Shown: positions 38,497 to 49,149, counted from the stretch's first letter. The stretch is DNA of 54,928 nt from Candidatus Nanopelagicales bacterium (GCA_030726915.1 JANRCR010000053.1:1-54928), one strand, 5' to 3'. Numbers and translations are program-made. The notes: generated by a model not told the origin, from the letters alone.

Positions 38497-40065
38497 TCAG
38501 TGGAAGAAGTGTCGGGTGCCGGTGAGATACATGGTGGCTCCGGCTGCCTCCGCGGCCGCGATGACCTCATCGTCACGCACGGAGCCACCGGGCTGTACGA
38601 CGACACGAACTCCGGCGTCGAGCAGCACCTCAAGCCCATCCGGGAACGGGAAAAATGCATCGGAGGCTGCCACCGCACCTCGCACCCGTTCCTCACCAGC
38701 GCGGATCACCGCCAGTCTCGCTGCGTCCACTCGATTGACCTGACCCATGCCAATGCCGACAGCGGCGCCGTTCTTTGCCAGGAGAATGGCATTGGACTTG
38801 GGGGCTCGCACGGACCGCCAGGCGAAGGCGAGGTCTGCCATCGTGTCCGCATCCACGGGAGCACCGGCGACGAGGCGCCAGGTCGCTGGGTCATCGCCAT
38901 CAGCGGTCAGATCATCCGCGCGTTGAAGCAGGATGCCTCCTGAGATCGGCCGAAGGTCAATCCAACCTCGATCAGACCTGGGCGCAGCGCGCAGGATGCG
39001 CAATCCCTTGCGCTCCTGTAGGACGCGCAATGCCTCGGGCTCATACTCTGGCGCGACAACCACCTCGGTGAAGACATCAGCCATCGCGCGGGCCATCTCC
39101 ACGCTCACCGGGCGATTCGATGCCACGACCCCGCCGAATGCCGACACCGGATCCGTGGCGAATGCGCCCTCGTAGGCGTCGGCGATGTCCTGACCGACGG
39201 CGATACCGCAGGGATTGGCGTGCTTGATGATGGCGACGGCTGGCTCGGCGTGGTCATATGCCGCCCGCCAGGCCGCATCCGCATCCACGTAATTGTTGTA
39301 CGACATGTCCTTGCCATGAAGTTGCTCGGCGCGGGCGAGCCCGGGACGCGAGAAGTCCGCGGCGTACACCGCAGCGACCTGATGGGGGTTTTCCCCGTAG
39401 CGCAGGATGTCCCGACGCTGCCACACCTGACCGAGCCATCCGGGAAGACCAGAGCCGTCCGGAGCCACCACGGAGTCCATCCAGGTGGCCACGGCAACGT
39501 CGTATGACGCCGTATGCCCAAATGCCTCCGCAGCCAGACGCTGCCGCTGGGCCAGTGTGAATCCACCCTCGACAAGCGCCTCACCAATGTCTGGGTATCG
39601 ATCCGGCGTGACGACCACAGCCACATTGGCATGATTCTTGGCAGCGGCACGCACCATGGTCGGGCCACCGATATCGATCTGCTCGATGCACTCGACAGTC
39701 GTTGCCCCCGAAGCAACGGTCTGCGTGAAGGGGTAGAGATTGACGATGACAAGTTCGAACGGGGCGATGCCAAGCTCCGTGAGTTGTTGGACATGATCAG
39801 GGAGCCGAACGTCCGCAAGCACCCCGGCGTGAACCCGCGGATGAAGCGTCTTGACTCGACCATCGAGGCATTCGGGGAATTCGGTCAGGTCCGCAACCGC
39901 GGTGACGGGCAGCCCCGCCTCTTCGATGCGAGCCGCGGTCGATCCGGTCGACACGATCTCAACCCCGGCGGCATTCAGGGCGGTAGCAAGTTCGACCAGC
40001 CCACGCTTGTCGTAGACAGAGATGAGGGCGCGCCGGATGAGCCGACGGTCATGGGTGTTGGTCAC
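38497..40065 (-). CDS. purH: Bifunctional AICAR transformylase/IMP cyclohydrolase
   Basis: 522 aa. The N-terminal IMP cyclohydrolase (MGS-like) domain has [44 protein letters not shown] and [16 protein letters not shown]. The AICAR transformylase domain has [63 protein letters not shown] and the terminal [15 protein letters not shown]. It carries out the last two steps to IMP. ATG 40065 overlaps the purN stop (ATGA). Confidence 0.97.
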   Translation of the reverse strand: MTNTHDRRLIRRALISVYDKRGLVELATALNAAGVEIVSTGSTAARIEEAGLPVTAVADLTEFPECLDGRVKTLHPRVHAGVLADVRLPDHVQQLTELGIAPFELVIVNLYPFTQTVASGATTVECIEQIDIGGPTMVRAAAKNHANVAVVVTPDRYPDIGEALVEGGFTLAQRQRLAAEAFGHTASYDVAVATWMDSVVAPDGSGLPGWLGQVWQRRDILRYGENPHQVAAVYAADFSRPGLARAEQLHGKDMSYNNYVDADAAWRAAYDHAEPAVAIIKHANPCGIAVGQDIADAYEGAFATDPVSAFGGVVASNRPVSVEMARAMADVFTEVVVAPEYEPEALRVLQERKGLRILRAAPRSDRGWIDLRPISGGILLQRADDLTADGDDPATWRLVAGAPVDADTMADLAFAWRSVRAPKSNAILLAKNGAAVGIGMGQVNRVDAARLAVIRAGEERVRGAVAASDAFFPFPDGLEVLLDAGVRVVVQPGGSVRDDEVIAAAEAAGATMYLTGTRHFFH

Positions 40066-40658
40066 GGGATACTCACTTTCCTACCAGTGACTGTGCAGCC
40101 CTGAGCGCACAGTGCGGTGACGACGTTGACAAGAAGCCTTCGCTCCTCGACCTTGATGCGCTCGTGCAGCGTTGCTTCATCATCATCGGGGTCCACCGCG
40201 ATGGCGTGCTGCGCCAGGATCGGGCCGGTGTCAACTCCGGAGTCCACAAGGTGGACCGTGCATCCGGTGACTCTCACGCCGTAGTCGAGAGCGTCTCGGA
40301 CGCCGTGGGCACCGGGGAAGGCCGGGAGCAGTGCCGGATGAGTATTGATGATCCTCCACGGAAAGCCTGCGATGACCGCCGGGCCGAGCACCCGCATGAA
40401 GCCAGCACACACCACCCAGTCTGGCGTCCAGCGACCGATGGCGTCCGCTAGGACGCGATCCCATTCGGCACGGTCGGCGCAGGCGGAGGGGATGACGACA
40501 TCGGTGGGAATTCCCCGCGCGACCGCTCGGGCTATCCCGGCGGCCTCGGATCGATCCGAGATCACACCGACGACCTCATAGGCATCCTGGGGCGCATCCA
40601 TGAGTGCCTGCAAATTGGTGCCACCGCCGGAGATCAGGACCACCAGCCTCGAGCGCAC
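40062..40658 (-). CDS. purN: Phosphoribosylglycinamide formyltransferase
   Basis: 198 aa. [17 protein letters not shown] binds the phosphate. The catalytic triad is in [38 protein letters not shown] (Asn and His in INTHPALLP) with the Asp in [12 protein letters not shown]. It uses 10-formyl-THF to formylate GAR in purine synthesis. GTG 40658 lies 6 bases after a TAGGGT hexamer, with no ribosome binding site. It overlaps purH by 4 bp. Confidence 0.96.
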   Translation of the reverse strand: MRSRLVVLISGGGTNLQALMDAPQDAYEVVGVISDRSEAAGIARAVARGIPTDVVIPSACADRAEWDRVLADAIGRWTPDWVVCAGFMRVLGPAVIAGFPWRIINTHPALLPAFPGAHGVRDALDYGVRVTGCTVHLVDSGVDTGPILAQHAIAVDPDDDEATLHERIKVEERRLLVNVVTALCAQGCTVTGRKVSIP

Positions 40659-40664
40659 AGCGCG

Positions 40665-40670
40665 ACCCTA
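40665..40670 (-). promoter_or_regulatory. Candidate -10 element (TAGGGT) for leaderless purN
   Basis: The TANNNT hexamer ends 6 bases before GTG 40658. Its TAG is also the stop codon of the RDD gene. Confidence 0.5.
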
Positions 40671-41267
40671 TCGCCGACGGGCCCCCTGCTCCTGCCGCGC
40701 CAGGCGAGGGGCACCCACCACGAGGTCGCCGGCGAGCTGGTCGGCGTACCCACGCAGGCGCCCAGCGGAGTCCCACAGGGGCGACAGTCCCACGAGGAGG
40801 GTCATGAGCCAGGCGAACGGACCAACCACGGGGATAAAACTCAACGCACCGGCAACACCGTAGAGCGCTGCCCAGCGTCGCAGGGAGGTGGTCCAGCCGG
40901 GTCGCGTGCCCGTATCCACGCGCACGCAGCGGATCCCGAGACTCCACCCCCCCAGCGTGCGACCCCACAGGGCCATCAACGGGATGGTGTACAGCGCGGT
41001 GACAGTGAAGAAGACGGCCAGGGGAAACCACGCGGGTGCTGCCCAGGCGCTGTCGATGACGCTGCTGCCGGTCGCTGCATCGATGCGGACATGGGTTACG
41101 CCGCTGATCGCGGAGTCCAACCACGCCACCACGATGCCGGACACGAACAGGACGAGGACAAGATCGATCACTGCTCCCGCAACGCGGCGAGGCATCGATG
41201 CGATGGGGAAGGTCTCTCGCTTATCCCTCGCTCGTTCACCGCGCGGTGCCCTCACAGTGCTAGCCAT
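40668..41267 (-). CDS. RDD family membrane protein
   Basis: 199 aa. Residues 1-25 are charged and cytoplasmic. The RDD domain follows: MPRRVAGAVIDLVLVLFVSGIV (Arg/Asp signature in the first helix), a second helix near 70-95 with IPLMALWGRTLGGWSLGIRCV, and a third near 130-150. The C-terminal tail is basic. RDD proteins are small membrane proteins of mostly unknown function. ATG 41267 overlaps the end of the PerM gene by 8 bp; the larger frame reads back through PerM and is not used. Confidence 0.82.
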   Translation of the reverse strand: MASTVRAPRGERARDKRETFPIASMPRRVAGAVIDLVLVLFVSGIVVAWLDSAISGVTHVRIDAATGSSVIDSAWAAPAWFPLAVFFTVTALYTIPLMALWGRTLGGWSLGIRCVRVDTGTRPGWTTSLRRWAALYGVAGALSFIPVVGPFAWLMTLLVGLSPLWDSAGRLRGYADQLAGDLVVGAPRLARQEQGARRR

Positions 41268-42420
41268 CGGATGACCTCGAGGGCCACGCCGCCGCGATGG
41301 ATGTGCCGACAACGACGGTGACGATCCCGGCGAGAGCCACCGGGAGCGGGGCCGGTCCAACTCCGACGAGGCTGACCAGCCCGAGGGCTCCTGATGCCAG
41401 CCATGCCGCCACCGCGAGGACCGCGCCCACCATGAGAGCGGCGGTGGCTCCCAGGGTCCACGCCACACGCCCGCGGACGCCGCGGCTGCGCAGCAGCAGG
41501 CCCGCGACCACACCCGCGAGCACACCCGCGAGGGGGAGCAGTATCGATCCTGTGGGCGCCTGAGCGGGCAGTGCTGCGAGGAGGGGGAAACCCGGCAGAG
41601 ACGTGCTGGCGGTTTCCGCGAAGGGCCCCACTGTGGCATCCACACCGACGGAGACACCGGGACCGAGCAGATAGGCAACCGTCCATACGAGAGCTGTCGG
41701 GATGTACGCCAGGCTGAGAGCCGCGAGCATCACCAATCCCGACGCGCCACCGTCGAGGAAGACCAGGAGGGCAGTGATGTCATCCACGTGCATCACGATG
41801 GTCACCGCGAGGGCTAGCCCGGCACATGCCACCAGTACGAGCAGTGCGACGACCGCCGCCGCTAGGGCATCACGGAGTTTGCCGGGCAGAGCATCTGCCC
41901 CGATCAAGCCCACTCGTCGCAATGCCGTCAGAGCTGTCACAACCACGGCAAGCAGCGCTCCGGCGATAGCGGCGCGCAGGGGGCTGACCCCGATGCTGGG
42001 ACTCATCCCCGCCAGGAGCGCAGCGAATACGCCAAAGGCGAGTGCTGCGGCACCCGCGACTGTGAAGGCCTCGGCTCGCCGGGCCACCGCGGAGGCACCC
42101 ACCGCCCACCTGCCGGCAGCGACCAAACCAACGATGGGGATGAGGACGAACCCCAGCGGCAGGAGGGTCAGGGTGACCCCGGAGATGGTCGGAGCCAGTC
42201 CCAGACCCGCGAGCCACGCAGCTGCGGCCACCTCAACCGTCTGGGCCCAGTCCTGCTGCCCGGAAGGCTCCAGCATCCAGGCGGCCAGGGAGATCAGGGC
42301 CAGCAGGAGGAAACTCACGACCGCGGCGGCCGCCCCGGCCGCTGCTCCGGCCACGATGAGGGGCAGGGGTGAGTTCGCCCCCTGACCGGCGGGCACGCCA
42401 GCTCGGGCCGTCACACTCAC
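41260..42420 (-). CDS. perM: DUF6350/PerM-like cell division membrane protein
   Basis: 386 aa polytopic protein with about eight to ten Ala/Gly-rich helices between residues 20 and 375. It resembles DUF6350, whose mycobacterial member PerM (Rv0955) helps divisome function. The identification rests largely on context: sucC-sucD-this-RDD-purN-purH parallels the mycobacterial sucCD...perM-purN-purH order. The start is GTG 42420; GACACT lies 8 bases upstream, a weak -10 match. The 106-bp gap to sucD holds no other gene. Confidence 0.7.
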   Translation of the reverse strand: MSVTARAGVPAGQGANSPLPLIVAGAAAGAAAAVVSFLLLALISLAAWMLEPSGQQDWAQTVEVAAAAWLAGLGLAPTISGVTLTLLPLGFVLIPIVGLVAAGRWAVGASAVARRAEAFTVAGAAALAFGVFAALLAGMSPSIGVSPLRAAIAGALLAVVVTALTALRRVGLIGADALPGKLRDALAAAVVALLVLVACAGLALAVTIVMHVDDITALLVFLDGGASGLVMLAALSLAYIPTALVWTVAYLLGPGVSVGVDATVGPFAETASTSLPGFPLLAALPAQAPTGSILLPLAGVLAGVVAGLLLRSRGVRGRVAWTLGATAALMVGAVLAVAAWLASGALGLVSLVGVGPAPLPVALAGIVTVVVGTSIAAAWPSRSSDG

Positions 42421-42526
42421 CGCCCAAGAGTGTCAGCAGCACAGGGCTCACACGGGTAACGGCACGCCCACACGCCCCATCAGCATTCACAATCCGACAC
42501 CTGGGACGGATCTAGGGGTTCCCGGT
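42421..42526 (-). promoter_or_regulatory. Gap between sucD and perM
   Basis: 106 bp without a gene. The perM-proximal end has GACACT, a weak -10-like hexamer 8 bases from GTG 42420. I see no clear terminator for sucD. Confidence 0.25.
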
Positions 42527-43396
42527 CTAGCCCCGCAGGAGGGAGCGCATGATCCGAGCGGCTTCGCTGGGCGTCTGTCCGACGCGCACGCCGACCGCTT
42601 CAAGGGCATCCTGCTTCGCTGCGGCAGTCCCCGACGACCCGGACACGATGGCACCCGCGTGGCCCATCGTCTTGCCCTCCGGGGCGGTGAAGCCCGCGAC
42701 ATAGCCCACCACGGGCTTCGTCACGTAATCGGCGATGAACGCCGCGGCGCGCTCCTCCGCATCGCCACCGATCTCACCAATCATGACGATGGCCTCGGTC
42801 TCTGGATCATCCTGGAAGGCTGCGAGGCAATCGATGTGCGTCGTGCCGATGATGGGATCGCCACCAATGCCAACCGCTGTCGAAAAACCAATGTCGTTGA
42901 GTTCGTACATCATCTGATAGGTCAGGGTGCCCGACTTGGACACGAGACCGATGGGTCCCGGGCCGGTGATGTCTGCGGGGATGATGCCCGCGTTGGACAC
43001 CCCGGGAGAGATGATCCCCGGGCAGTTGGGTCCGATGATCCTGGTCGCTCCGGCGTTCGTGGCGTATTGGAAAAAGCGAGCCGTGTCGTGGACCGGGATG
43101 CCCTCCGTGATGACCACGCACAGGGGGATCTCAGCGTCGACGGCCTCCTCGACGGCCGCGCGGGCAAAGCGCGGCGGGACGAAGACAACGCTGACATTGG
43201 CCCCGGTGGCAATCATCGCTTCGCGGACGTCATTGAAGACGGGGATGCCATCCACGTCCTGGCCGGCCTTGCCCGGAGTCACGCCAGCGACCACGCGCGC
43301 ACCGCTCGCCGTCATGCGCCGGGTGTGCTTGGTGCCCTCCGAGCCCGTCATTCCCTGGACCAGGATGCGGCTGTCGGCATTGAGCCACATCGTCAT
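42527..43396 (-). CDS. sucD: Succinyl-CoA ligase alpha subunit
   Basis: 289 aa. [19 protein letters not shown] is the CoA-binding start. [63 protein letters not shown] and the phospho-histidine motif [22 protein letters not shown] are present. With SucC it converts succinyl-CoA to succinate while making ATP or GTP. The start overlaps the sucC stop by 4 bp. Threonine in GTKHTR replaces the Thr-rich variants seen elsewhere, an ordinary difference. Confidence 0.97.
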   Translation of the reverse strand: MTMWLNADSRILVQGMTGSEGTKHTRRMTASGARVVAGVTPGKAGQDVDGIPVFNDVREAMIATGANVSVVFVPPRFARAAVEEAVDAEIPLCVVITEGIPVHDTARFFQYATNAGATRIIGPNCPGIISPGVSNAGIIPADITGPGPIGLVSKSGTLTYQMMYELNDIGFSTAVGIGGDPIIGTTHIDCLAAFQDDPETEAIVMIGEIGGDAEERAAAFIADYVTKPVVGYVAGFTAPEGKTMGHAGAIVSGSSGTAAAKQDALEAVGVRVGQTPSEAARIMRSLLRG

Positions 43397-44586
43397 GATG
43401 CGCTCCCCGCACGGCGCTCGGCCGCGAGTTCGGCCACACGTCGTGCGGCCTCGTCCATGGTCTCGACCATCTCCACGAGCGGGTGGCCAAAGTCGGTCAG
43501 GATGCGGCGCCCTTCGGGGGCATTGTTGCCATCAATGCGGCAGACGATGGGCTTCGTAATCGGCTCTCCCCTCGCGGCGAGCATGTCCACCGCTTGGACA
43601 ATGCCGTTCGCCACGGCATCACACGCGGTGATGCCACCGAAGACGTTGACAAAGACGGCAAGGACCTCGGGATCATTGAGCACGATGTCGAGGCCGTTCG
43701 ACATGACCTCGGCACTCGCTCCACCCCCGATGTCGAGGAAGTTCGCAGGCCGGACGCCACCAAAGGCCTCCCCCGCATACGCCACGACATCAAGCGTGCT
43801 CATGACGAGGCCTGCTCCATTGCCAACGATTCCCACCTCCCCCTCGAGCTTTACGTAGTTCAGATCGAGCGCCTGTGCCCGAAGTTCGATGGGGTCGGTG
43901 GCGTCACGGTCCACCAGGTCTGCGTGAGAGGCATGTCGATAGTTGGCGTTGTCGTCCAAGGTCACCTTGCCATCGAGCGCGAGGACGGTGCCATCGGTGG
44001 ACAGGACGAGTGGATTGACCTCCACCAACGTGGCATCTTCTGCGACCATGACGGTCCACAGATTCAGCAGGATCGCCACAACCTGATCGCGGATGTTCGC
44101 CGGGAAGCCCGCGGCCTCGACGATGCGCCCCGCGACCTCAGCATCCACTCCGTCGATCGCGTCGATCCGCACCAGCGCAAGCGCTTCCGGGCGCGTCGCC
44201 GCGACCTCCTCGATGTCCACACCGCCTTCGACACTCGCCATGGCGAGGAAGGCACGATTGGCGCGGTCCAGGAGGAAGGAGACGTAGTACTCCTCAGCGA
44301 TGTCCGTCGCCTGCGTGACCAGCACACGGCGTACGACGTGGCCCGAGATATCGAGTCCGAGGATGTCCTCGGCCCGATCCTGTGCCTCCTGCGGCGTCGC
44401 CGCGAGTTTGACACCACCGGCCTTGCCTCGACCACCTGTCTTGACCTGCGCCTTCACCACGACGGCGGCACCGATCTTGCGTGCAGCCTCGTGGGCGGCA
44501 CCGGGCGTCGTACACACCTCACCCGGGGTGACAGGGATGCCGTGCGAGTCGAAAAGGTGCTTGGCTTGGTACTCGTAGAGATCCAC
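43393..44586 (-). CDS. sucC: Succinyl-CoA ligase beta subunit
   Basis: 397 aa. The ATP-grasp region opens [24 protein letters not shown] and has [21 protein letters not shown]. The C-terminal ligase domain has [58 protein letters not shown] and [15 protein letters not shown]. It binds nucleotide and succinate. The start is GTG 44586 with GGAGGG upstream. It lies 71 bp after the small mutase subunit, which makes or uses succinyl-CoA. Confidence 0.97.
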   Translation of the reverse strand: MDLYEYQAKHLFDSHGIPVTPGEVCTTPGAAHEAARKIGAAVVVKAQVKTGGRGKAGGVKLAATPQEAQDRAEDILGLDISGHVVRRVLVTQATDIAEEYYVSFLLDRANRAFLAMASVEGGVDIEEVAATRPEALALVRIDAIDGVDAEVAGRIVEAAGFPANIRDQVVAILLNLWTVMVAEDATLVEVNPLVLSTDGTVLALDGKVTLDDNANYRHASHADLVDRDATDPIELRAQALDLNYVKLEGEVGIVGNGAGLVMSTLDVVAYAGEAFGGVRPANFLDIGGGASAEVMSNGLDIVLNDPEVLAVFVNVFGGITACDAVANGIVQAVDMLAARGEPITKPIVCRIDGNNAPEGRRILTDFGHPLVEMVETMDEAARRVAELAAERRAGSAS

Positions 44587-44613
44587 GATTTCCCTCCAGC
44601 GGAAGACGCCGCG

Positions 44614-44619
44614 AGCCTA
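44614..44619 (-). promoter_or_regulatory. Candidate -10 element (TAGGCT) for sucCD
   Basis: A TANNNT hexamer 27 bases before GTG 44586, leaving a short leader with GGAGGG. TTGACA lies only 4 bases upstream of it, too close to be its -35. Confidence 0.35.
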
Positions 44620-44657
44620 CTGATGTCAAGCCCGATGAGGTGCGCAGGGTGTCCCGC

Positions 44658-45056
44658 TCAGCGGGCCGGTGACTCAACGTTCGCGTGCACCCAGGCCACG
44701 ATGGTGGGCAGGGGTGTGCCCGGTCCAAAGACCTCGGAGACGCCCAACGCCTTGAGTCCGGGGATATCCGACTCCGGAATGATCCCGCCACCGAAGACCA
44801 GGATGTCATCGGCCTGACGTGCGTGGAGTTCGGCCATGAGTTCGGCGAAGAGGACCTGGTGGGCACCCGACAGGACCGACACACCGATGGCATCCGCATC
44901 CTCTTGGACCGCCGCATCCGCAATCTGTGCCGGCGTCTGGTGGAGACCCGTGTACACAACTTCACATCCAGCATCACGAAGGGCGCGCGCGACAACCTTG
45001 GCACCGCGGTCGTGCCCATCGAGACCCGGCTTAGCCACAACGATCCTCACCGGCAC
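44658..45056 (-). CDS. Methylmalonyl-CoA mutase small (B12-binding) subunit
   Basis: 132 aa stand-alone cobalamin-binding domain. [23 protein letters not shown] carries the base-off DxHxxG motif (Asp13, His15, Gly18). [13 protein letters not shown] (SxL) and [10 protein letters not shown] (GG) complete the B12 pocket. It is the size of the B subunit in two-part mutases. I chose GTG 45056, which has GAGGAGG 4 bases upstream; a GTG two codons on is also possible. The matching catalytic subunit is at 23959-25533 on the same strand. It sits directly upstream of sucCD, so the product succinyl-CoA feeds the neighbouring enzyme. Confidence 0.9.
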   Translation of the reverse strand: MPVRIVVAKPGLDGHDRGAKVVARALRDAGCEVVYTGLHQTPAQIADAAVQEDADAIGVSVLSGAHQVLFAELMAELHARQADDILVFGGGIIPESDIPGLKALGVSEVFGPGTPLPTIVAWVHANVESPAR

Positions 45057-45116
45057 GGGGCCTCCTCGTTGCTGTGACGTGTCAGGAGTCGACTCGTCAT
45101 GTAGATCACCGGGTTC

Positions 45117-45122
45117 ACGATA
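45117..45122 (-). promoter_or_regulatory. Candidate -10 element (TATCGT) for the small mutase subunit
   Basis: A TANNNT hexamer about 60 bases before GTG 45056. GTGATC lies 18 bases upstream as a weak -35. It is in the 120-bp region shared with the divergent lipase-like gene. Confidence 0.3.
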
Positions 45123-45176
45123 GCGACACCCCGCGCTGCTGATCACCTGACGTGGACGTGGCACGTCGAGAGGACA

Positions 45177-46088
45177 TTGTCGGCTTCCTCGGGCTACGGT
45201 CTGACGGTGCCCGCGGTGTCCCTACCCACGTCGACCCTGGCGCGCATTGGTGCGGAAGCGGCCAAGACGCGGCGCACCCTGCTCTCGGCCGCGACCGTCA
45301 AGGGCGTCGCTATCGAGGCCGCGTGGGTGACCGCCCATGTGGCGATGTACCCGCTCGGGATCGTGGAAGAACAGGTCCGCATCCAGCAGGAGAGGCACTC
45401 ACTCGAGGGCTTGCCGCCCACACAGCGCGGACTCCTGGTAGGCGACATCGTCGCCGCGGGGACGCCCATCGTGCTGGTTCACGGTATTTTTGACAATCGT
45501 TCGATCTTCACCCTGTTGCGCCGGGGTCTGCACCGTCGCGGATTCGGCTCGACGTACGCGCTCAACTACTCCCCCTGGACCGATGACATCCGATCGATGG
45601 CAGCCCGCCTGGGGGATCTGGTCGCGCAGGTGTGCGATGAGACAGGACACGAGCAGGTGCATGTCATCGGGCACTCCATGGGAGGCCTGATCGGTCGCTA
45701 CCTCGTGCAGCGGATGGGCGGCGATGACCTCGTGCACACGCTCGTCACGCTGGGCACCCCGCACTCCGGCACTCTGCCGGCGCATGTCGTGCCGTTGGAG
45801 TTGGCGCGGCAAATGCGGATCGGCGGTGCCCTCATCAACGAGTTGGCCGAGCCGGCACCCGGGTGCCGCACCCGCATGCTCGTGATCTGGTCGGATATCG
45901 ATCAACTCGTCATACCGCAGGCTCACGGACGCCTGGATCACCCCGACCTGAAGGCCCGCAATGTCTTGATCCGGGGGGTGGGGCACCTTTCGCTGCCCGT
46001 CGACGGTCGGGTGATCCGGGAGATTGGCACCACCTTGGCGCTGCTCGACGATGCCGACCCATCCCCGCACACCTCTAACACCATGTGA
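45177..46088 (+). CDS. Alpha/beta hydrolase, lipase-like
   Basis: 303 aa. The alpha/beta hydrolase fold is visible from about residue 97: [22 protein letters not shown] (oxyanion region HG), [20 protein letters not shown] (nucleophile Ser in GHSMGG), [17 protein letters not shown], an Asp in [16 protein letters not shown] and a late His in GVGHLSLPV. It resembles triacylglycerol lipase or lipase-class-2 proteins. It has no signal peptide. The start is TTG 45177 with GAGAGGA just upstream; GTG 45207 is an alternative. The substrate is unknown. Confidence 0.8.
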   Translation: MSASSGYGLTVPAVSLPTSTLARIGAEAAKTRRTLLSAATVKGVAIEAAWVTAHVAMYPLGIVEEQVRIQQERHSLEGLPPTQRGLLVGDIVAAGTPIVLVHGIFDNRSIFTLLRRGLHRRGFGSTYALNYSPWTDDIRSMAARLGDLVAQVCDETGHEQVHVIGHSMGGLIGRYLVQRMGGDDLVHTLVTLGTPHSGTLPAHVVPLELARQMRIGGALINELAEPAPGCRTRMLVIWSDIDQLVIPQAHGRLDHPDLKARNVLIRGVGHLSLPVDGRVIREIGTTLALLDDADPSPHTSNTM

Positions 46089-46161
46089 CCCACAGCACAT
46101 TGTGCGCCTCATTCGTCACAAACGGGTGGTCAGCGGGGCTGGGCACTGATAGACCAGGGAC

Positions 46162-46920
46162 ATGCGCCGGCTCTTCCTGCCCCTGCTGGTCGGGGCCGCG
46201 TTGATTCTTGCCCAGGGCGCTCTGGTGATCGCCCAGGGTGCTCCCTCCCTGGCGGAGGCACCCCGGACATCGGCCCCGACCCCCATCACCGGCGCCGGCG
46301 GTGCAGGTCCCGTGGTGGGCGCCGACACGATCGTGGACCCTGCCGCCTATCGACTCGATGGTTCAGCCGGGCTGGCGCATCTATCGTCCATCAGCGCCAC
46401 GCGATCCCTCAGCAACGTCGCGGCGTCCACAGCGTCGGCGACAGCCGCGGTCCAGCGGCCCGCGAACCCGGCCTATAGCTACCCCGTGCGCTGGGGCACT
46501 CCCGTGAGCGGCACGTTCGGAGAAGTCAGTTCATCCTGGCCCCGAGGACACGCCGGAATCGACTTTGACGGATCGACGGGTGATCCGATTTATGCCGCGA
46601 CGGATGGACGAGTTCAGTACGCCACGTACAACTATGGCGGCTACGGCAATCTCGTCATGATCATGCGCAAGGACGGGACCCAAACCCGCTACGCACATCT
46701 GGACAAGATCACCGTCGACAAGGGTGACCGCGTCAGAGCCGGTGATCTCATCGGCACCATGGGCAGCACCGGTGACTCATCGGGGGCCCATCTCCATTTT
46801 GAGGTGCGCGTCGGCGTAGGTCTCACACCCACGAATCCACCCGGTTTGTGGACGGGTTCGCGCCCCGGGTTGCCCGCGAAGCCCCCCGCTTGGGCCTGCC
46901 GCTCCTACGGCGGGTGTTGA
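46162..46920 (+). CDS. Secreted M23 peptidase (LytM-type)
   Basis: 252 aa. Signal peptide 1-26 and an Ala/Thr/Pro-rich linker to about residue 105. The M23 domain has GHAGIDFDGSTGDPIYAATDG (zinc His and Asp), GYGNLVMI, the Y-x-H-L of TRYAHLDKI, GDLIGTMGSTGDSSGAHLHFEVRVG (HxH as HLHFE) and a Cys-containing tail. The catalytic set is complete, so it is likely an active D,L- or glycyl-endopeptidase that cuts peptidoglycan. It could be an effector or division hydrolase, but no partner is adjacent. It is convergent with pcrA, 9 bp apart. Confidence 0.9.
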   Translation: MRRLFLPLLVGAALILAQGALVIAQGAPSLAEAPRTSAPTPITGAGGAGPVVGADTIVDPAAYRLDGSAGLAHLSSISATRSLSNVAASTASATAAVQRPANPAYSYPVRWGTPVSGTFGEVSSSWPRGHAGIDFDGSTGDPIYAATDGRVQYATYNYGGYGNLVMIMRKDGTQTRYAHLDKITVDKGDRVRAGDLIGTMGSTGDSSGAHLHFEVRVGVGLTPTNPPGLWTGSRPGLPAKPPAWACRSYGGC

Positions 46921-46929
46921 CGTCACTCG

Positions 46930-49149
46930 TCAGAGTTTTTCCACCGGGGCGTAGCGCAGCAGCAGGCGCTTGGTCCCCACGCTGCCAAAGTCGATGGTCG
47001 CCTCAGCTCGGTCACCGACCCCCGACGTGTCCGTCACCGTCCCCATCCCGAAGGTCTTGTGCAGGACCCGGTCCCCCGTGGCCAGGCCGACGACCGGGCG
47101 CGTGCCTGCAGAAGGCTCGGGCCGCTTCCCTCCACCGGCCCTGCGCCCCATCCCCGGGGCGGGGGCGGATGGGCTCCAGGAGAGCACCGGCTCATCCCGG
47201 CGGCTCTCGACGAGTTCAGCAGGAATCTCGTCAAGGAATCTCGACGCTGGATTGTGCATTGGTGATCCCCAGGCCGAGCGCGTCATCGCACGCGACAGAT
47301 AGAGGCGTTCGCGAGCGCGGGTGATGCCGACGTAGGCCAAACGTCGCTCTTCCTCCAACTCAGACTCTGAGCCGAGTGATCGAATATGCGGAAAGATGCC
47401 ATCCTCCATGCCGGTCAGGAAGACGATCGGGAACTCCAAACCCTTGGCCGTATGCAGGGTCATCAGCGTGACGACTCCGTCGTCACTGTGCGGGTCATCA
47501 TCGTCAGGGATGTCATCCGCGTCAGCCACCAGGGAAACACGCTCAAGGAAGCCGGTCAGGGTCGGGTCCTCGGTGTCTCGTTCGAACTCTGCAGCGACCG
47601 ACTCCAACTCCGCGAGATTCTCGATCCGCGTCTCATCCTGCGGGTCGTGAGAGGCCTGTAATTCCGCGAGGTAGCCGGACTGCTCCAAAACGGCCTGGAG
47701 GACAAGGGCCGGCCCCGTGCCGGATTCGACGAGGGTGCGCAGATCCGACATCAACTGAGCAAACAGTGTTGCCTGCTTGTGCGACCGGGTCGCCAATCCC
47801 GGGATCTCGGCGACACGATCCAGAGCCGCGCCGAAGGAGATGCGCTCACGCTGCGCAAAGGACTCAATGACCTCCTCTGCTCGGTCGCCAATGCCCCGCT
47901 TCGGGACATTGAGGATGCGCCGCAGGGAGACATCGTCCGCGGGGTTCGCCAACGCACGGAGGTAGGCGATGGCATCGCGGACCTCGCGACGCTCGTAGAA
48001 GCGCACTCCCCCAACGACGGTGTAGGGCAGACCCACCCGGACAAAAATCTCCTCGAGGGATCGTGACTGAGCATTGGTGCGGTAGAAGACGGCAACGTCT
48101 CCGGGTCGTGCACCCTCTTTGTCTACCAATGCATCTATCTCGTCAGCAACAAATCGCGCCTCATCGTGCTCGTCATCTGCGACGTACGACACGATGGGAG
48201 CCCCAGCGCCCGCATCCGTCCACAGCTTCTTGGGCCGTCGACCTCCATTGCGCGCGATCACCCGGTTGGCCGCGTCAAGAATTGTCTGCGTGGATCGGTA
48301 GTTCTGCTCGAGTAGGACGGTGCGGGCATCGGGGTAGTCGCGTTCGAACTCCTCAATGTTGCGAATCGTGGCGCCGCGGAAGGCGTAGATGGACTGATCC
48401 GCGTCTCCCACCACGCACAGTTCTCCCGGTGGCACCCCGTCACGGCCATCACCCACGAGCTCGCGAACCAGGATGTACTGCGCATGATTCGTGTCCTGAT
48501 ACTCATCGACCAGGATGTGGCGGAATCTCCTGCGGTAGTGCTCCGCCACGTCGGGGAAGAGTTGCAACACCGCAACGGTGGATCCGATGAGGTCATCAAA
48601 GTCAAAAGCGTTGGCCTGCCTCAGGCGACGCTGATACTGCGCGTACGCGTGCGCGAGGACACGATCCTGAGGAGTCTCCGCACGGCGCGCGAAGTCGTCC
48701 TCATCCACCAGGTCATTCTTGAGCGCAGACACGCGGGAGGACAGGGCCCGCGGGGGGTGGCGCTTGGGGTCAAGATCGAGATCCTTGACGACCATGGCCA
48801 TGAGTCTTTGGGAGTCGGCTGAGTCATAGATCGAGAAGTTGGTGGATATGCCCAGCCGACCCGCCTCGCGCCGCAGAATTCGCACGCATGCGGAATGGAA
48901 GGTCATCACCCACATGGCGCGCGACGCCGGCCCGACGAGCGCCGCCACACGCTCCTGCATTTCGCGCGCGGCCTTATTTGTGAAGGTGATGGCCAAAATC
49001 TCCGAAGGCCGAGCGTCTCCCTCCCTGATCAGATGCGCGATGCGCTGCGTGAGGACGCGGGTCTTGCCGGAGCCGGCTCCAGCGACGATCAAGAGGGGAC
49101 TGCCGCGATGCGATGCCGCCTCGATCTGGGCGGGATTAAGGTCCGGCAT
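46930..49149 (-). CDS. pcrA: ATP-dependent DNA helicase PcrA/UvrD
   Basis: 739 aa SF1 helicase. NPAQIEAASH (Q motif), VAGAGSGKTRVLTQRI (Walker A), FTNKAAREMQERV, ILVDEYQDTNHAQY (DExx region), VVGDADQSIYAFRGA, LLEQNYRS, VMTLHTAKGLEFPIVFL and YVGITRARERLYLS are all intact. The C-terminal 45 residues (GDRVLHKTFGMGTV through YAPVEK) form the Tudor-like domain that binds RNA polymerase. It works in repair and in clearing replication-transcription conflicts. ATG 49149 lies 6 bases after TACGAT, with no ribosome binding site. Confidence 0.96.
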   Translation of the reverse strand: MPDLNPAQIEAASHRGSPLLIVAGAGSGKTRVLTQRIAHLIREGDARPSEILAITFTNKAAREMQERVAALVGPASRAMWVMTFHSACVRILRREAGRLGISTNFSIYDSADSQRLMAMVVKDLDLDPKRHPPRALSSRVSALKNDLVDEDDFARRAETPQDRVLAHAYAQYQRRLRQANAFDFDDLIGSTVAVLQLFPDVAEHYRRRFRHILVDEYQDTNHAQYILVRELVGDGRDGVPPGELCVVGDADQSIYAFRGATIRNIEEFERDYPDARTVLLEQNYRSTQTILDAANRVIARNGGRRPKKLWTDAGAGAPIVSYVADDEHDEARFVADEIDALVDKEGARPGDVAVFYRTNAQSRSLEEIFVRVGLPYTVVGGVRFYERREVRDAIAYLRALANPADDVSLRRILNVPKRGIGDRAEEVIESFAQRERISFGAALDRVAEIPGLATRSHKQATLFAQLMSDLRTLVESGTGPALVLQAVLEQSGYLAELQASHDPQDETRIENLAELESVAAEFERDTEDPTLTGFLERVSLVADADDIPDDDDPHSDDGVVTLMTLHTAKGLEFPIVFLTGMEDGIFPHIRSLGSESELEEERRLAYVGITRARERLYLSRAMTRSAWGSPMHNPASRFLDEIPAELVESRRDEPVLSWSPSAPAPGMGRRAGGGKRPEPSAGTRPVVGLATGDRVLHKTFGMGTVTDTSGVGDRAEATIDFGSVGTKRLLLRYAPVEKL

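Noticed and set aside
43483-44817. 444-codon open frame antisense to sucC and the B12 subunit
   Set aside because: It lies fully opposite two certain genes, has no ribosome binding site and shows a composition typical of shadow frames.
46089-46161. GCACATTGTGC as a Crp-type operator before the M23 peptidase gene
   Set aside because: The arms are only 5 bp and the spacing does not match the TGTGA-N6-TCACA consensus.
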